Shown here in pieces: positions 49,080-60,079 of a stretch of 64,000 bases of DNA. Below the pieces are notes generated by a model. That model did no database searches. It was not told the DNA's origin and saw only the letters and a program-made list of their open reading frames with translations. Position numbers and translations under genes: made by a program. Position 1 is the stretch's first letter; the number at the start of each line of letters is the position of its first letter. This DNA is from Warburgia ugandensis (lineage: Eukaryota; Streptophyta; Magnoliopsida; Canellales; Canellaceae), in the NCBI GenBank assembly GCA_035236585.1, contig CP141132.1, positions 65,197,880 through 65,261,879 on the forward strand. The letters are read 5' to 3'.

Positions 49080-49118
49080 TGCATTTAAGGGGGGGGGGGG
49101 TGCGCGCACTTAAATGCA
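49080..49118. repeat. Palindrome around a G12 run and CGCG at a duplication edge
   Basis: Perfect 10-bp arms tgcatttaag (49080-49089) and cttaaatgca (49109-49118) enclose a G run (12 G counting the last arm base) and tgcgcgca. The right arm coincides with the start of the 2.36-kb duplicated unit. Confidence 0.85.
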
Positions 49119-49234
49119 CCTTCTTGTCTCGCTTTCGGTGACATTCCTGTTGTGCGAGCCATCAGCGACGGTCATTACTGGCAACTGCACTACCACATGC
49201 TACGAATCTCTCCCCCTCTGATTAGCTAGACCAA

Positions 49235-49772
49235 GGTAGGATTGTTCCCAAATTTCCCCTCTTTTTCGAAGATTAGTCACCTTTTTACACCAGAAAACAG
49301 CATGGACTTGTTGTTTTTCAGTAAGTTTTAGGTGTTATTGATCTCTTTGAAATAAGTTGATGAAATGGTGTTAGATGATGATCTAAACCGTTCATCTTGT
49401 GCATGATGATGTAAAGAACAACCCATTAATTTTCATGGTGATCAGACGGCTAATGATGCCAAAAACTAAGAAAACAATAAGATGAGGATTTTTAGGAACG
49501 TGGTAGGATTGTCCCCAAATTTCCCCTCTCTTTTTCAAAGATTGTCACCTTTTTACACTAGAAAACGGCATGGACTTGCTGTTTTTCAGTAAGTTTTAGG
49601 CGTTATTGATCTCTTTGAAATAAGTTGACTAAATGGTGTCAGATGATGATCTAAACCGTTCATCTTGTGCATGATAATGCAAAGAACAAACCCATTATTT
49701 TTCATGATGATCAGACGGCTAATGATGCCAAAAAATAAGAAAACAGTAAGATGAGGATTTTCAAGAACGTGG
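49235..49772. repeat. Nested 267-bp tandem duplication, unit 1
   Basis: ggtaggattgt.cccaaattt at 49235 and 49502 starts two near-identical copies ending aggaacgtggta-like. The same nested pair recurs in unit 2 at 51596 and 51866 (period 270), so the small duplication came before the large one. Confidence 0.93.
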
Positions 49773-50009
49773 TAAAAATCATGTAAAAATGGTGGATAAC
49801 GAGGGAATTTATTGAAATGGAGTTTGAAAATGAAATGTACGTGAAAAACTGAGCAAAATGGTGTAAAAATCGCAAGATTTGGGCACCTGAGGGTCGCCGG
49901 CGACAGCGAACCAGTTCGATCACCGTCCCCGGCAACGACAACCTGCGACAACTTGATGGTTGACGTCGGGCGGTGAGGGCGCTAGGTGAGGAGCTCATGC
50001 ACGACACCC

Positions 50010-50235
50010 ATGCAATTGTGGTGCGACACATGGCATAACAAACAGTAGGCGCGACGCGCTGTGCACCACACAGTTCCCCACGCGCGTGGCACATGATGCG
50101 CCATGTGTGACACGCGTGCAGTGCACACGTGCACTTGCAAATGACGCACGTGCGCGCATGTGGGATGGCTCATGCACGCTCACACGGATGGCACATGTGT
50201 GCAGCGCACACGTGGCATGTGCACGCGGTTCTTTT
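50010..50235. other. GC-rich, CACGTG-rich block in the solo LTR (and copy at 52375-52615)
   Basis: Unlike the AT-rich surroundings, this block is dominated by alternating purine-pyrimidine runs such as gtgcacacgtgcac and gcacgtgcgcgcatg. The copy in unit 2 at about 52375-52615 keeps the same character. CACGTG is the plant G-box core. Confidence 0.8.
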
Positions 50236-53200
50236 TTTTATATTGATTTTGGGTTTTTTTGATCGTTCATTCACAAAAAATGTGATTCTAGGAGTTACAG
50301 AGGTCCAAATAATGATTCAAAAGAGGCGTTGTCATCGTCTCGACGATGCGGACTTAGATTTAAGATAAAAACTTAGCTTGAAATACCTTTTAAATAGTTA
50401 AACCACTAAATACTATTAGATGACCTATATCAAGCCGATCAATGTATGATCAGGTCTTAGACCTTAGGTGTATACCTCAAACATGAAATGATCTAGGTGA
50501 TTAGAATGGTAGATCTCACTGAATTGCCAAGAAAAATGATCTTGATGATTGATCTGAAAAGGTGCCTTAAGATGTGCTGATTAGAGAGTAATCTAACTGT
50601 CAGATCGACACGTGATCATAAAGATATATGTTAATCACTAAACAAAATAGAAATTTAATGGATCATAATGAAAATAAGTAGGATTAACAACTAATGATGA
50701 CTTATGATGTGATAGGTACGTCAGGGCGGTCGACTTGATATAGCTCATGAGTCTGATAAGAGTACTGCATTATCAAGGTAGGTGATTACATTTGGGATTT
50801 CCCTCTTAATTTCATCAATCGTGACTTGTCTACAATCCTTGAGGCATATGTCTTATGCACTATCGTGTTTTGCTATATGCATATAGTACTTCATATGTGT
50901 TATCGTGACATTTGATTTCATGAGTATCCATGTTTGATATGTGATGGATTACACTTTCTCATGGATCTTAACTGAGACCATCGGGTAAAGTGGGGTAAGC
51001 CGGGTCTTGTACCGATTTGAGGGTCGGCCGGGAGTTTTGGCTGGCAGGCTTCCGTCAAGAAATAGACTGATGCGGGCTGCATGTGAGGGACCTAGGGGTT
51101 AGATTGTATCAGGTGAAGTGGGGTAAGCAGAGTCTTATACTGATTTGAGGGTGGGCTGGTAGTTTTGGTTGACAGGCTTCTGTCGAGAAATAGACTGATA
51201 CGGGTTGCACATGAGGGACCCAGGGTTGGAATGAGCATTCATTGCCATCATCGTGAGTGCAGTTGAGGCACTCATAAGACTTAATTGTGCATGACTTTCT
51301 ATGCTTTCGACATGCATTATTTGTTCAACGGATATAGACCTTGGTGATAGTGATAGATGAGTATCCATGAATTTCATGCATTGCACGTAATGATATTCGG
51401 ATTTGATGATGATCTTACATAGCGCATGATTTTTTGAATTATTCATTATGAATGTTGAGGTTTCACATGCTTAAATGCACCTTCCCCTCTCGCTTCCCGC
51501 AACATTCCTATTGTGTGAGCCATCGGCGACGGTCATTACCGGCAACTGCACTACCACAGGCTACGAATCTCTCCCCCTCTGATTAGCTAGACCAAGGTAG
51601 GATTGTTCCCAAATTTCCCCTCTCTTTTTCGAAGATTAGTCACCTTTTTACACCAGAAAACAGCATGGACTTGCCGTTTTTCAGTAAGTTTTAGGTGTTA
51701 TTGATCTCTTTGAAATAAGTTGATGAAATAGTGTTAGATGATGATCTAAACCGTTCATCTTGTGCATGATGATGCAAAGAACAAACCCATTAATTTTCAT
51801 GGTGATCAGATGGCTAATGATGCCAAAAACTAAGAAAACAATAAGATGAGGATTTTTAGGAACGTGGTAGGATTGTCCCCAAATTTCCCCTCTCTTTTTC
51901 AAAGATTGTCACCTTTTTACACTAGAAAACGGCATGGACTTGCTGTTTTTCAGTAAGTTTTAGGCGTTATTGATCTCTTTGAAATAAGTTGACTAAATGG
52001 TGTCAGATGATGATCTAAACCGTTCATCTTGTGCATGATGATGCAAAGAACAAACCCATTATTTTTCATGGTGATCAGACGGCTAATGATGCCAAAAAAT
52101 AAGAAAACAGTAAGATGAGGATTTTTAGGAATGTGGTAAAAATCATGTAAAAATGGTGGATAACGAGGGAATTTATTGAAATGGAGTTTGAAAATGAAAT
52201 GTACGTAAAAAACTGAGCAAAATGGTGTAAAAATCGCAAGATTTGGGCACTTGAGGGTCGCCGGCGACAGCGGACCAATTCGGTCACCGTCCCCGGCAAT
52301 GACAACCTGCGACAGCTTGACAGGTGACGTCGGACGATGAGGGCGCTAGGTGAGGAGCGCATGCACGACACCCCTGCAACTGTGGTGCGACACATGGCAC
52401 AACAAACAGCAGGTGCGACACACAGCACGGTGTGCGTGACGCGCTGTGCACCATACAGTCCCCCACGCGCGCGGCACATGATGCGCCATGTGTGACACGC
52501 GTGCAGTGCACACGTGCACTGGCAAATGACGCACGTGTGCGCATGTGGGATCGCGCGTGCACGCTCACACGGATGGCACATGTGTGCAGCGCACATGTGG
52601 CACGTGCCCACGTTCTTTTTTATTGATTTTGGGTTTTTTTGACTGTTCATTCACAAAAAATGTGATTCTAGGAGCTACAGAGGTCCAAATAGCGATTCAA
52701 AAGAGGCGTTGTCATCGTCTCGACGATGCGGACTTAGATTTAAGATAAAAACTTAGCTTGAAATACCTTTTAAATAGTTAAACCACTAAATACTATTAGA
52801 TGACCTAGATCATGCCAATCAATGTATGATTAGGTCTTAGACCTTAGGTGTATACCTCAAACATGAAATGATCTAGGTGATTAAAAAGGTAGATCTCACT
52901 GAATTGCCAAGAAAAATGATCTTGACGATCGATATGAAAAGGTGCCTTAGGATGTGTTGATTAGAGAGTAATCTAACTGTCAGATCGACACGTGATCATA
53001 AAGATACATGTCAATCACTAAACAAAATAGAAATTTAATGGATCATAATGAAAATAAGTAGGATTAACAACCAATGATGACTTATGATGTGACAAGTACG
53101 TCAGGGCGCTCGACTTGATATAGCTCATGCATTTGATAATAGTACTACATTATCAAGGTAGGTGATTACATTTGGGATTTCCCTCTTAATTTCATCAATC

Positions 53201-53957
53201 GTGACTTGTCTACAATCCTTGAGGCATATGTCTTATGCACTATCGCGTTTTGCTATATGCATATAGTACTTCATATGTGTTATCGTGACATTTGATTTCA
53301 TGAGTATCCATGTTTGATATGTGATGGATTACACTTTCTCATGGATCTTAACTGAGACCATAGGGTAAAGTCGAGTAAGCCGGGTCTTGTACCGATTTGA
53401 AGGTGGCCGAGAGTTTTGGCTGACAAGCTTCCGTCAAGAAATAGACTGATGCGGGCTGCATGTGAGGGACCTAGGGGTCATATTGTATCAGGTGAAGCGG
53501 GATAAGCAGAGTCTTGTACCGATTTGAGGGTGGGCTGGTAGTTTCAGTTGACAGGCTTCTGTCGGGAAATAGGCTGATGCGGGTTGCACATGAGGGACCC
53601 AGGGTTGGAATGAGCATTCATTGCCATCATCGTGAATGCAGTTGAGGCACTCATAAGACTTAATTGTGCATGACTTTCTATGCTTTCAACATGCATTATT
53701 TGTTTTGCGAGTATAGACCTTGGTGATAGTGATAGATGAGTATCCATGAATTTCAGCATTGCACGTAATGATATTCGGATTTGATGATGATCTTACTTAG
53801 CACATGATTTCGTGAATTATTCATTATGAATATTGAGGTTTTACATTCCTTGTATACTTTTGTCTTATGAGGTTTTCCCAGGATTATGATACTTTGTACC
53901 TTTGATTTTATTTATATTTATTTTTAAATGTGAATCACCTTCACAAGCATGGCTTGC

Positions 53958-53987
53958 TGAGGCATTGCTTTATTTTGCAATGCCTCA
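53958..53987 (+). other. Stem-loop near the 3' end of the solo LTR
   Basis: Arms tgaggcattgc and gcaatgcctca (11 bp, perfect) around an 8-base T-rich loop, 479 bp before the LTR end. A near-identical hairpin lies at the same relative place in the LTR ending 58715. Confidence 0.85.
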
Positions 53988-54471
53988 GAGTTGGAGGACG
54001 ATAGTTGAAAAGGGAAGCGGGTAGACTAGCGCGGATCAAAGACATAGTAGTGTACGTCTTTTTTACATGTATTAGACTTTTGGGACTCTACCCAGATGTT
54101 TGTGTATTTTGATAGATTAGATCCATGCCATTGTATAGTGTGTATATACTTATACATGGATGAGGTGGTGATTATGGATGGACCCTGAAGCTTTGGGATT
54201 GTTATTATCAGTGTCTCTTTACAACTTGTGTGATTTATCGTGGTTTTAAATTTGAGCATGCTCAAAATATCCAGATTTTATTTTATTTATTGTTGCAATT
54301 ATGAAGTGTGGTTGGCCGCTAAGGTTTTTGTTTCCGATTAATTCTTTTAACACTGCACAGAAATTTATAGAATCTGAGTTTTTAGGGATCCCATCTATTT
54401 TTCTTAAAAACATATTATTGTTATTATTACTTGGGAAAAAGGTTTAGAAAAACCCAGGGTGTCACATATAG

Positions 54472-54889
54472 ATAGCCCAGCTCTTAACAGAGCTCTAGAG
54501 ACAAGTGGAATCCATAGAGTTTGTGTTGGTAAGCAATAAGTAGTTTCTATATTTAGAATCCACAAGGTTTGTAGCCTTCATTAACAAGCCCAATAAGTAA
54601 TCACTAGTGAATATGTTTGTTATCTTTCTTTTTTAGGAAATTTAGACGTTTACTTTCAACTATTTGAAAAATAAGGTTTTCTTTTTTCTTATTAGAAAGA
54701 GAGGTTTGTAGTTGGAAGATGGTATGAACGTGCTTACTATCACATGGCTCATGAAAACTTAATGAGAATAGTACCTTTCTCACATAGCTTTTATATAACC
54801 CCAAACTAGTGAGCTGGTTTTCCTACATTTTTTTGTTGTTTGTTTGAATTACCATTATTTCCAATTAATCTAATTATAGTGTTTTCACT
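54472..54889. other. DNA between solo LTR and CACTA relic
   Basis: Possibly intron or upstream part of the CACTA transposase relic that follows; no exon recognised. Confidence 0.35.
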
Positions 54890-55325
54890 TGTGAAGGAAA
54901 CATGGAACATGAAGAATATGAAAAATAAAACATGAAGAACAATTGAGCATATGTACACCTGTCAAGAGAAAGGGTAGAGGGCCGACAAAAATGGAACATA
55001 TAATTAAGAGAGTCAAAATGAATAAAAGAGATGGTACAATTCAATAGTAATGGTAGGCGACAGGTGCTAATGTACATTCTTATACTAGTTTCATATGCTG
55101 CATAGTTAGAAGTATGGTGCCAGTCTTAGCGACTGATTGGAGACATGTGTCGCCATCAATGAAAGATATAATATGGGAAATGGTCAAGGTATGTAAATTT
55201 TTTCTACATATAACATAATATGTCCCTTATCTTGTTTTTATTCACATAGACTAGTGTCATTTTTATTATTATTTTATTTTGTAGTCTTCCTTTGTCGTCT
55301 CTGATGAGTACTAGAAGAATGCATT
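54890..55325 (+). pseudogene. CACTA (En/Spm) transposase fragment, cut by a Gypsy insertion
   Basis: The reading KRKGRGPTKMEHIIKRVK is followed further on by MVPVLATDWRHV and KDIIWEMVK. This is the conserved block of plant Ptta/En/Spm transposase proteins (RGPTxM ... W..VP..LK..IW). The reading ends at 55188 before a splice donor (gtatgtaa). An acceptor at 55283-55284 leads to SSFVVSDEY, the usual continuation, where one in-frame stop follows. The frame also shifts once between RGPT and MVPV. A Gypsy element starts at 55326 and cuts it off. No transposase core (DDE) is present upstream. Confidence 0.7.
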
Positions 55326-58300
55326 TGTAATATCCTCAAATTTTAAATCATAACATGTAATAAATAAAATAAATAAAATAAAAAATTTATGCACATAATT
55401 TGGTTCTACAAACCCAAAAACTAGAAAGTACACATCGATAAAATTCCAACGGCATAAAGAATGCAGAAAACGAAGCTCAAACGGAGAAGTTATGAGCCGT
55501 TGAAGTTAGAAGGGCAGTTTGGTAATTTGAAGAGGCCCGAAATACAGGGGCTGTTTTTTATCACGGCACCCCCTTCCACCCTCCCTTATCAGATTCAACT
55601 CCTTCGTCTAAAAAATTGTTAATGAGTAGTGTATAAAGGAAAAAGCTTCCCTTCCTCTTCCCTAGCACGATCTCTCTCCCTCAGACTTCTCCTCTCATCA
55701 TCTTCTCCATTGCGTCCCTTCCCTCTAACCCTAACCTTTGCAAATCAAGTTTTTTCTGCAACTAGAGCTCTGGCAGGGTCAACGACCGCCCAGCTGATTG
55801 AGGTAAGTCTCTACCCTCTTTTCCCTTTTCATGTATAGCATATAAGTGGTGTTGCATGCATTGAAATCGAAAAAACGACAAGAGTTCGTCGTTTTTCCAA
55901 GGACTTGGTACACCCTACTATAGTCATAGGATTTAGCAGATAAAATAGTGTAAAAACCACAATCCATATGTCCATCTAGTGCGTAAGGAAACCAGGCACA
56001 AACCCTTTTAAAATTAGGGAAATCCGACGGTTGATGACGCCAAAAATCACATAGAACAATACATAGGAGAATTTAAGGAACATGAGAAAAATCAAATAAA
56101 AAACCTTAGTATTTGTCAAAATCAATCAAAAGGAGTGTTTAAAATGGAAGCTACATGAAATTTTGAGCAAAAGGGTGCAAAAATACTAAATTTGGGCACT
56201 TGTGGGGTCATCGGTGACAACTGAACCCCAGTTGTCTTCCCCGGCAACGGTTTCTGCGTTGGCGTTGACGTTGGGATGCCGTGTAGGATGCCCCAGCGAG
56301 AACGCACATGCGGGTGCATGTCGTCGAGCAAACGCATGGCGCATGAGCGCCCTGCATGCGGTCATAGAAGGACGAGACGCTTGGCATCTTGGCGATCAGG
56401 ACGCATGCGGTGAAGCGTCCCGGTGACCAGGGCGCATGTGCCGTGTCTTGGAGGAGTGACTTCTTGGGGACGCCGGTGTAACTAGGTGTAAACTGAGCTG
56501 CTGGTGTAAACTGGTGCAAACGGCTCGCCCAACCCCCTATAAATTAATATATATTAATTTATGAAGTATTTTTTACAAAAAGCTTGATTTTGAGAGCTAC
56601 AGAGGTCCAAATTACTATCGAAAACATCCGTTGCAATCTTCTTGATGATGTGGACCTAGATTTAACTTGGAAACTTTCATTTGACCACTTTTAAATTATA
56701 AAAATTATAAAATAGTATACTGTAACTTTGATCCAGCCGATCAAAGGGTGATCAGGCCCCATAACTTGAACAAATAGAAAATATAAGGTACTAAAGTAGG
56801 ACATGAAGAGTAAATTAGATGTAATTACCCTAGAAATTGATCTAACTAAGATCTCGGGAAACTATTGATTTGAGGATTATCTGACCATCAGATTAAGGTA
56901 TAAATGTTAGATACACATAAAAACAAACAAATGATCATGAGATGAGACTAAATTATAACAAGTAACATTGGGACTAAGGACAAAATCATAACTAGAGATC
57001 GTAGAGGATGATCCAACGGTTGGATCATTGCAGATTCCCTTATGATGAAATAAATAACACAAAATAGTATTGTAGTACTGACAGGTACACCTGAACGTAC
57101 AAGATAAGGGAATTATAAGCTTGAGTTGGGTGATCTCGCATTGAGGTAGGTGATGACATTTAATGTTAGGTTTTGATTTTAAAAACCTTGCATTATCATA
57201 GCATCATGATTGATTGTGAGTAAATTTCATTTGCTTAATTAGTCTATAATTTTATGAGACTCAGCATTTTATGCCATGATAGATACAAGAATTCAATAAT
57301 ATATTGAGTGGATTTATGATCGATGATTTCATGAGATTAATACTCCGTATTTATGCATAATTAAAAATTTTCTTTCTTTACTACATCACTGAAACTGATG
57401 GGTTTTCATGAAAAAGGCCAGCGGAGGCTTGGTGGCTAACCCTTTGAGAGGCTAACCCCGGGATGAGGGGCGTGCCTTGGGGATTGCAAGCCACGAGTGC
57501 TCTTGATTTTTGGAGATACATGATTTTTATGTTTTGTGTTTTATAACGGGTGCTCTCACTCAGTGGATGTCATGCTAGGAGGGAGTAGGGTTGGCCACCC
57601 ACCCTCCGAGATTTGTGATGTAATTGGGATATGATAGATACCTGCCCACAGATGGCTTTCAGTAGGGGTTTGGTAATATAGATAGTCCACAGTACCGGTC
57701 CGGGCCTTTCCACGGGGACGAATGTTAAGTCTCCCGTTATGGTGTCAACAAGGAGTGACGGTGGTTAAGACCTTGGAGGGTTGTCACTTGTCACTGTGGC
57801 ATGATGATCCATACTCTTGTTCTATGAGATTGCATGATGAGCATTGAGATGCTATTGTATGCTTGGGTGTGATGACACTTAGAGGTTGGATATGAGTACT
57901 CATGATAGGTGATATGAGTGTATGGGACACTCGTGGGACCCATGTACCTTAGGGTGCCCTGCTATTATTGTATGCTCATTTGCATTAGCTCATATCATGT
58001 TTTAAACCCATAAGATGCATGTTTTATCGTACATGATGTTTTGAGATTTTGTTAGCATTGCTTATAATAATTATATTTTCATAGATGATAGATATACTCA
58101 TTATATCACCATTGTTATTCGATTATTTCATTGTTATTACATTAAATGTCTATGTACCTACACAAGCAATAACTTGTTGAGGCATTGCTTTGTTTTGCAA
58201 TGCCTTAGATCTTGAGCTCGACGGCAGGAAGTGCAAGATCGTTGAGAGACCGTGATAGTAGTGGGAGATTTCTTACTATGACTGATAGACAATGACGTGA

Positions 58301-58715
58301 GTATTAGAAGAACTATGATTTGAACTTACCTTATGGACTGCATACTTTTATTTTATGGATGTGATTATGATAGTATTACATATGATGGGCATTGATTTAA
58401 GTATGGTGGGATGTTATGATGGATAGACCTTAGGCCACATTATTATGTTTTGGACATTTATTGTTTTGAAAATAAAGGTGCCGACAATTTTGACGTTGGT
58501 TTGACATGTGTATTGTCTCAAATGTATTACCGTGAAATTATAATTATGTTTTAAATTATAATCGTGTTTGTTTTGGAAAAAACAAAATAACACCTAGAGG
58601 TTTTCAGGAAACATTCTAATAAAAATAATTAATGGAATCTTTTATTTTGGGATCTCGACTATGACTATTATTATTATTATTATTATAAAATATTATAAAA
58701 ATCTGGGGTGTTACA
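55326..58715 (+). repeat. 5' LTR of the Gypsy element
   Basis: Starts tgtaatatcctcaaa, ends ggggtgttaca. It has a TATA-like tataaagg near 55633 and a splice-donor-like gaggtaag at about 55799. A GC-rich block at 56200-56530 and a repeat-rich zone at 57410-57790 sit where the solo LTRs have theirs. Confidence 0.92.
58178..58207 (+). other. Stem-loop near the 3' end of the 5' LTR
   Basis: Arms tgaggcattgc and gcaatgcctta around a T-rich loop, 508 bp before the LTR end. Counterpart of 53958-53987 in the solo LTR. Confidence 0.85.
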
Positions 58716-58716
58716 A

Positions 58717-58730
58717 TTGGTATCAGAGTC
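58717..58730 (+). other. Primer binding site of the Gypsy element
   Basis: ttggtatcagag directly after the 5' LTR is complementary to the 3' end of plant initiator methionine tRNA, the usual primer for these elements. Confidence 0.88.
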
Positions 58731-58853
58731 CAGTCTATTCCATCATAATCCTTACAAATGTCCACTTATATGTAAGTAATAGTCCATAAATTGTAGTTAA
58801 AGATGAACTAGGAGAGAGGAACTTATACTTAGTGGTATTTAAATCTTTAATAG

Positions 58854-59975
58854 ATGGCTTCTCGAAGAAGGACAAGGTCTACCCCTGCTACACCAGTTGC
58901 CCCACCTACTGAGTCCTCTGATCAAGGGGATCACGATGCTGAGTTGGTGAATAGGGTAATGCTAGGGCTGATACCCCTCATACAGTAGCAGGTTAGGACT
59001 GCGATTCAGGTCGTGAACCCTAACCCTGTCACACTGCCTCTAGTGGCACCTGTGGATTCGTCTATTCATTCCACCCACCCAGTGCAGGACCCATCAACAC
59101 CTAAGACCACTGAGGGTGATGTTACGAGTGATCCTAAGAAGTCAGATAAACTATTAGAACGATTTCAAAAGTTGGTGCCACCTTTCTATGATGATGGTGA
59201 TACTGAAGAGGCTGAGCAATGGCTATTCAAGGCAGAGAGGACATTTGACACGATGAAGATTGCACTAGAGGATCAAGTCTGGGAAGCTGTCTACCTACTA
59301 AAGGGTGAGGCAGGCTTTTGGTGGCAGACCTTTACACTTACACGACCATATCCTACAAAGACGATGACATGGGTGACCTTTAAACAGGCTTTTGATACTC
59401 AGTACTTTCCACCTCATGCATTACAATCATTGAAGAAAGAGTTTGCTATTCTTGAGTAGAGAGACATGATAATTCAGTAGTACTTGAACCGACTTACCCA
59501 ACTGAGGACGTTTGCTCCTGACGCGCTTGCTTTAGAAAAGGGGACAACAGACAGATTCGTGGATGGACTGACACCCTGGCTGAGAGATCGGGTGATTACT
59601 TCCTAACCCACTACTGTGAGAGATGCAGCTGACATGGCCTCCATGCTGGAGAAGAATCTCTTAAGACTAGAGGGAGTGTGTACCAGCCTACTAAGGGCAA
59701 GATACCCTTTAGTGCTATGTAGGTACATAGAGCACCAGGTTACCAGATGTAGATCAAGCCTACGAGAGACACAGAGAAGAAGAGATGTGATAGGTGCAAG
59801 GGTTGGCACCCTAGGCAAGGGTGCAATAGATTCGACAAGCCACAAAATCAGACGCAGCCCCAACAATAGCGACAACACCAACCACCTTTCTAGAGATAGT
59901 CATACATGTGTTTCAACTGTGGAGAAGTGGGTCATTTCATTAAAGATTGTCCTAAGGGGCAGAGAGAGAAGTAGA
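58854..59975 (+). mobile_element. Gypsy gag region (fossil part)
   Basis: Retrotransposon gag domain around 59150-59460 (FYDDGDTEEAEQWLFKAERT, WVTFKQAF) and a CCHC zinc knuckle around 59907-59950. The product normally forms the particle shell and binds RNA. Broken. Confidence 0.88.
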
Positions 59976-60079
59976 CTGAGATGAGTGCAAAGACAGCTAC
60001 CGCTCCATGGAGTCAAGGACGAGTATTTGCCATCACATCAGGACAGGGGCAGTCATCACACCAAGTCATTGAAGGTACT

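Larger units (their letters stand above)
49111..53848. repeat. Tandem duplication of 2.36 kb (two units)
   Basis: Unit 1 spans 49111-51471, unit 2 spans 51472-53848. They align end to end with only a few percent differences by eye, mostly single bases and short gaps. Both start taaatgcaccttc and end gaattattcattatgaat.ttgaggttt. Confidence 0.95.
48747..54466 (+). mobile_element. Solo LTR of a long-LTR Gypsy element, internally duplicated
   Basis: Begins tgtaacatttgc at 48747 and ends cccagggtgtcaca at 54466, with identical 5-bp duplications TATAG outside (48742-48746 and 54467-54471). No coding part is present, so it is a solo LTR. Its 5720 bp are explained by a 2.36-kb tandem duplication; without it the LTR would be about 3.36 kb, close to the 3.39-kb LTR at 55326. 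Its later part has the same plan as that LTR, down to the stem-loop about 480 bp from the end. Open frames inside it are not genes. Confidence 0.85.

Noticed and set aside
49586-52748. Frames of up to 191 codons on both strands
   Set aside because: They lie wholly within the duplicated solo LTR, in its GC-rich block, and resemble no protein family.
55326-58715. Possible host gene in the 55.6-55.8 kb leader region
   Set aside because: The same sequence recurs at 63.6 kb as the 3' LTR, so it is LTR leader.
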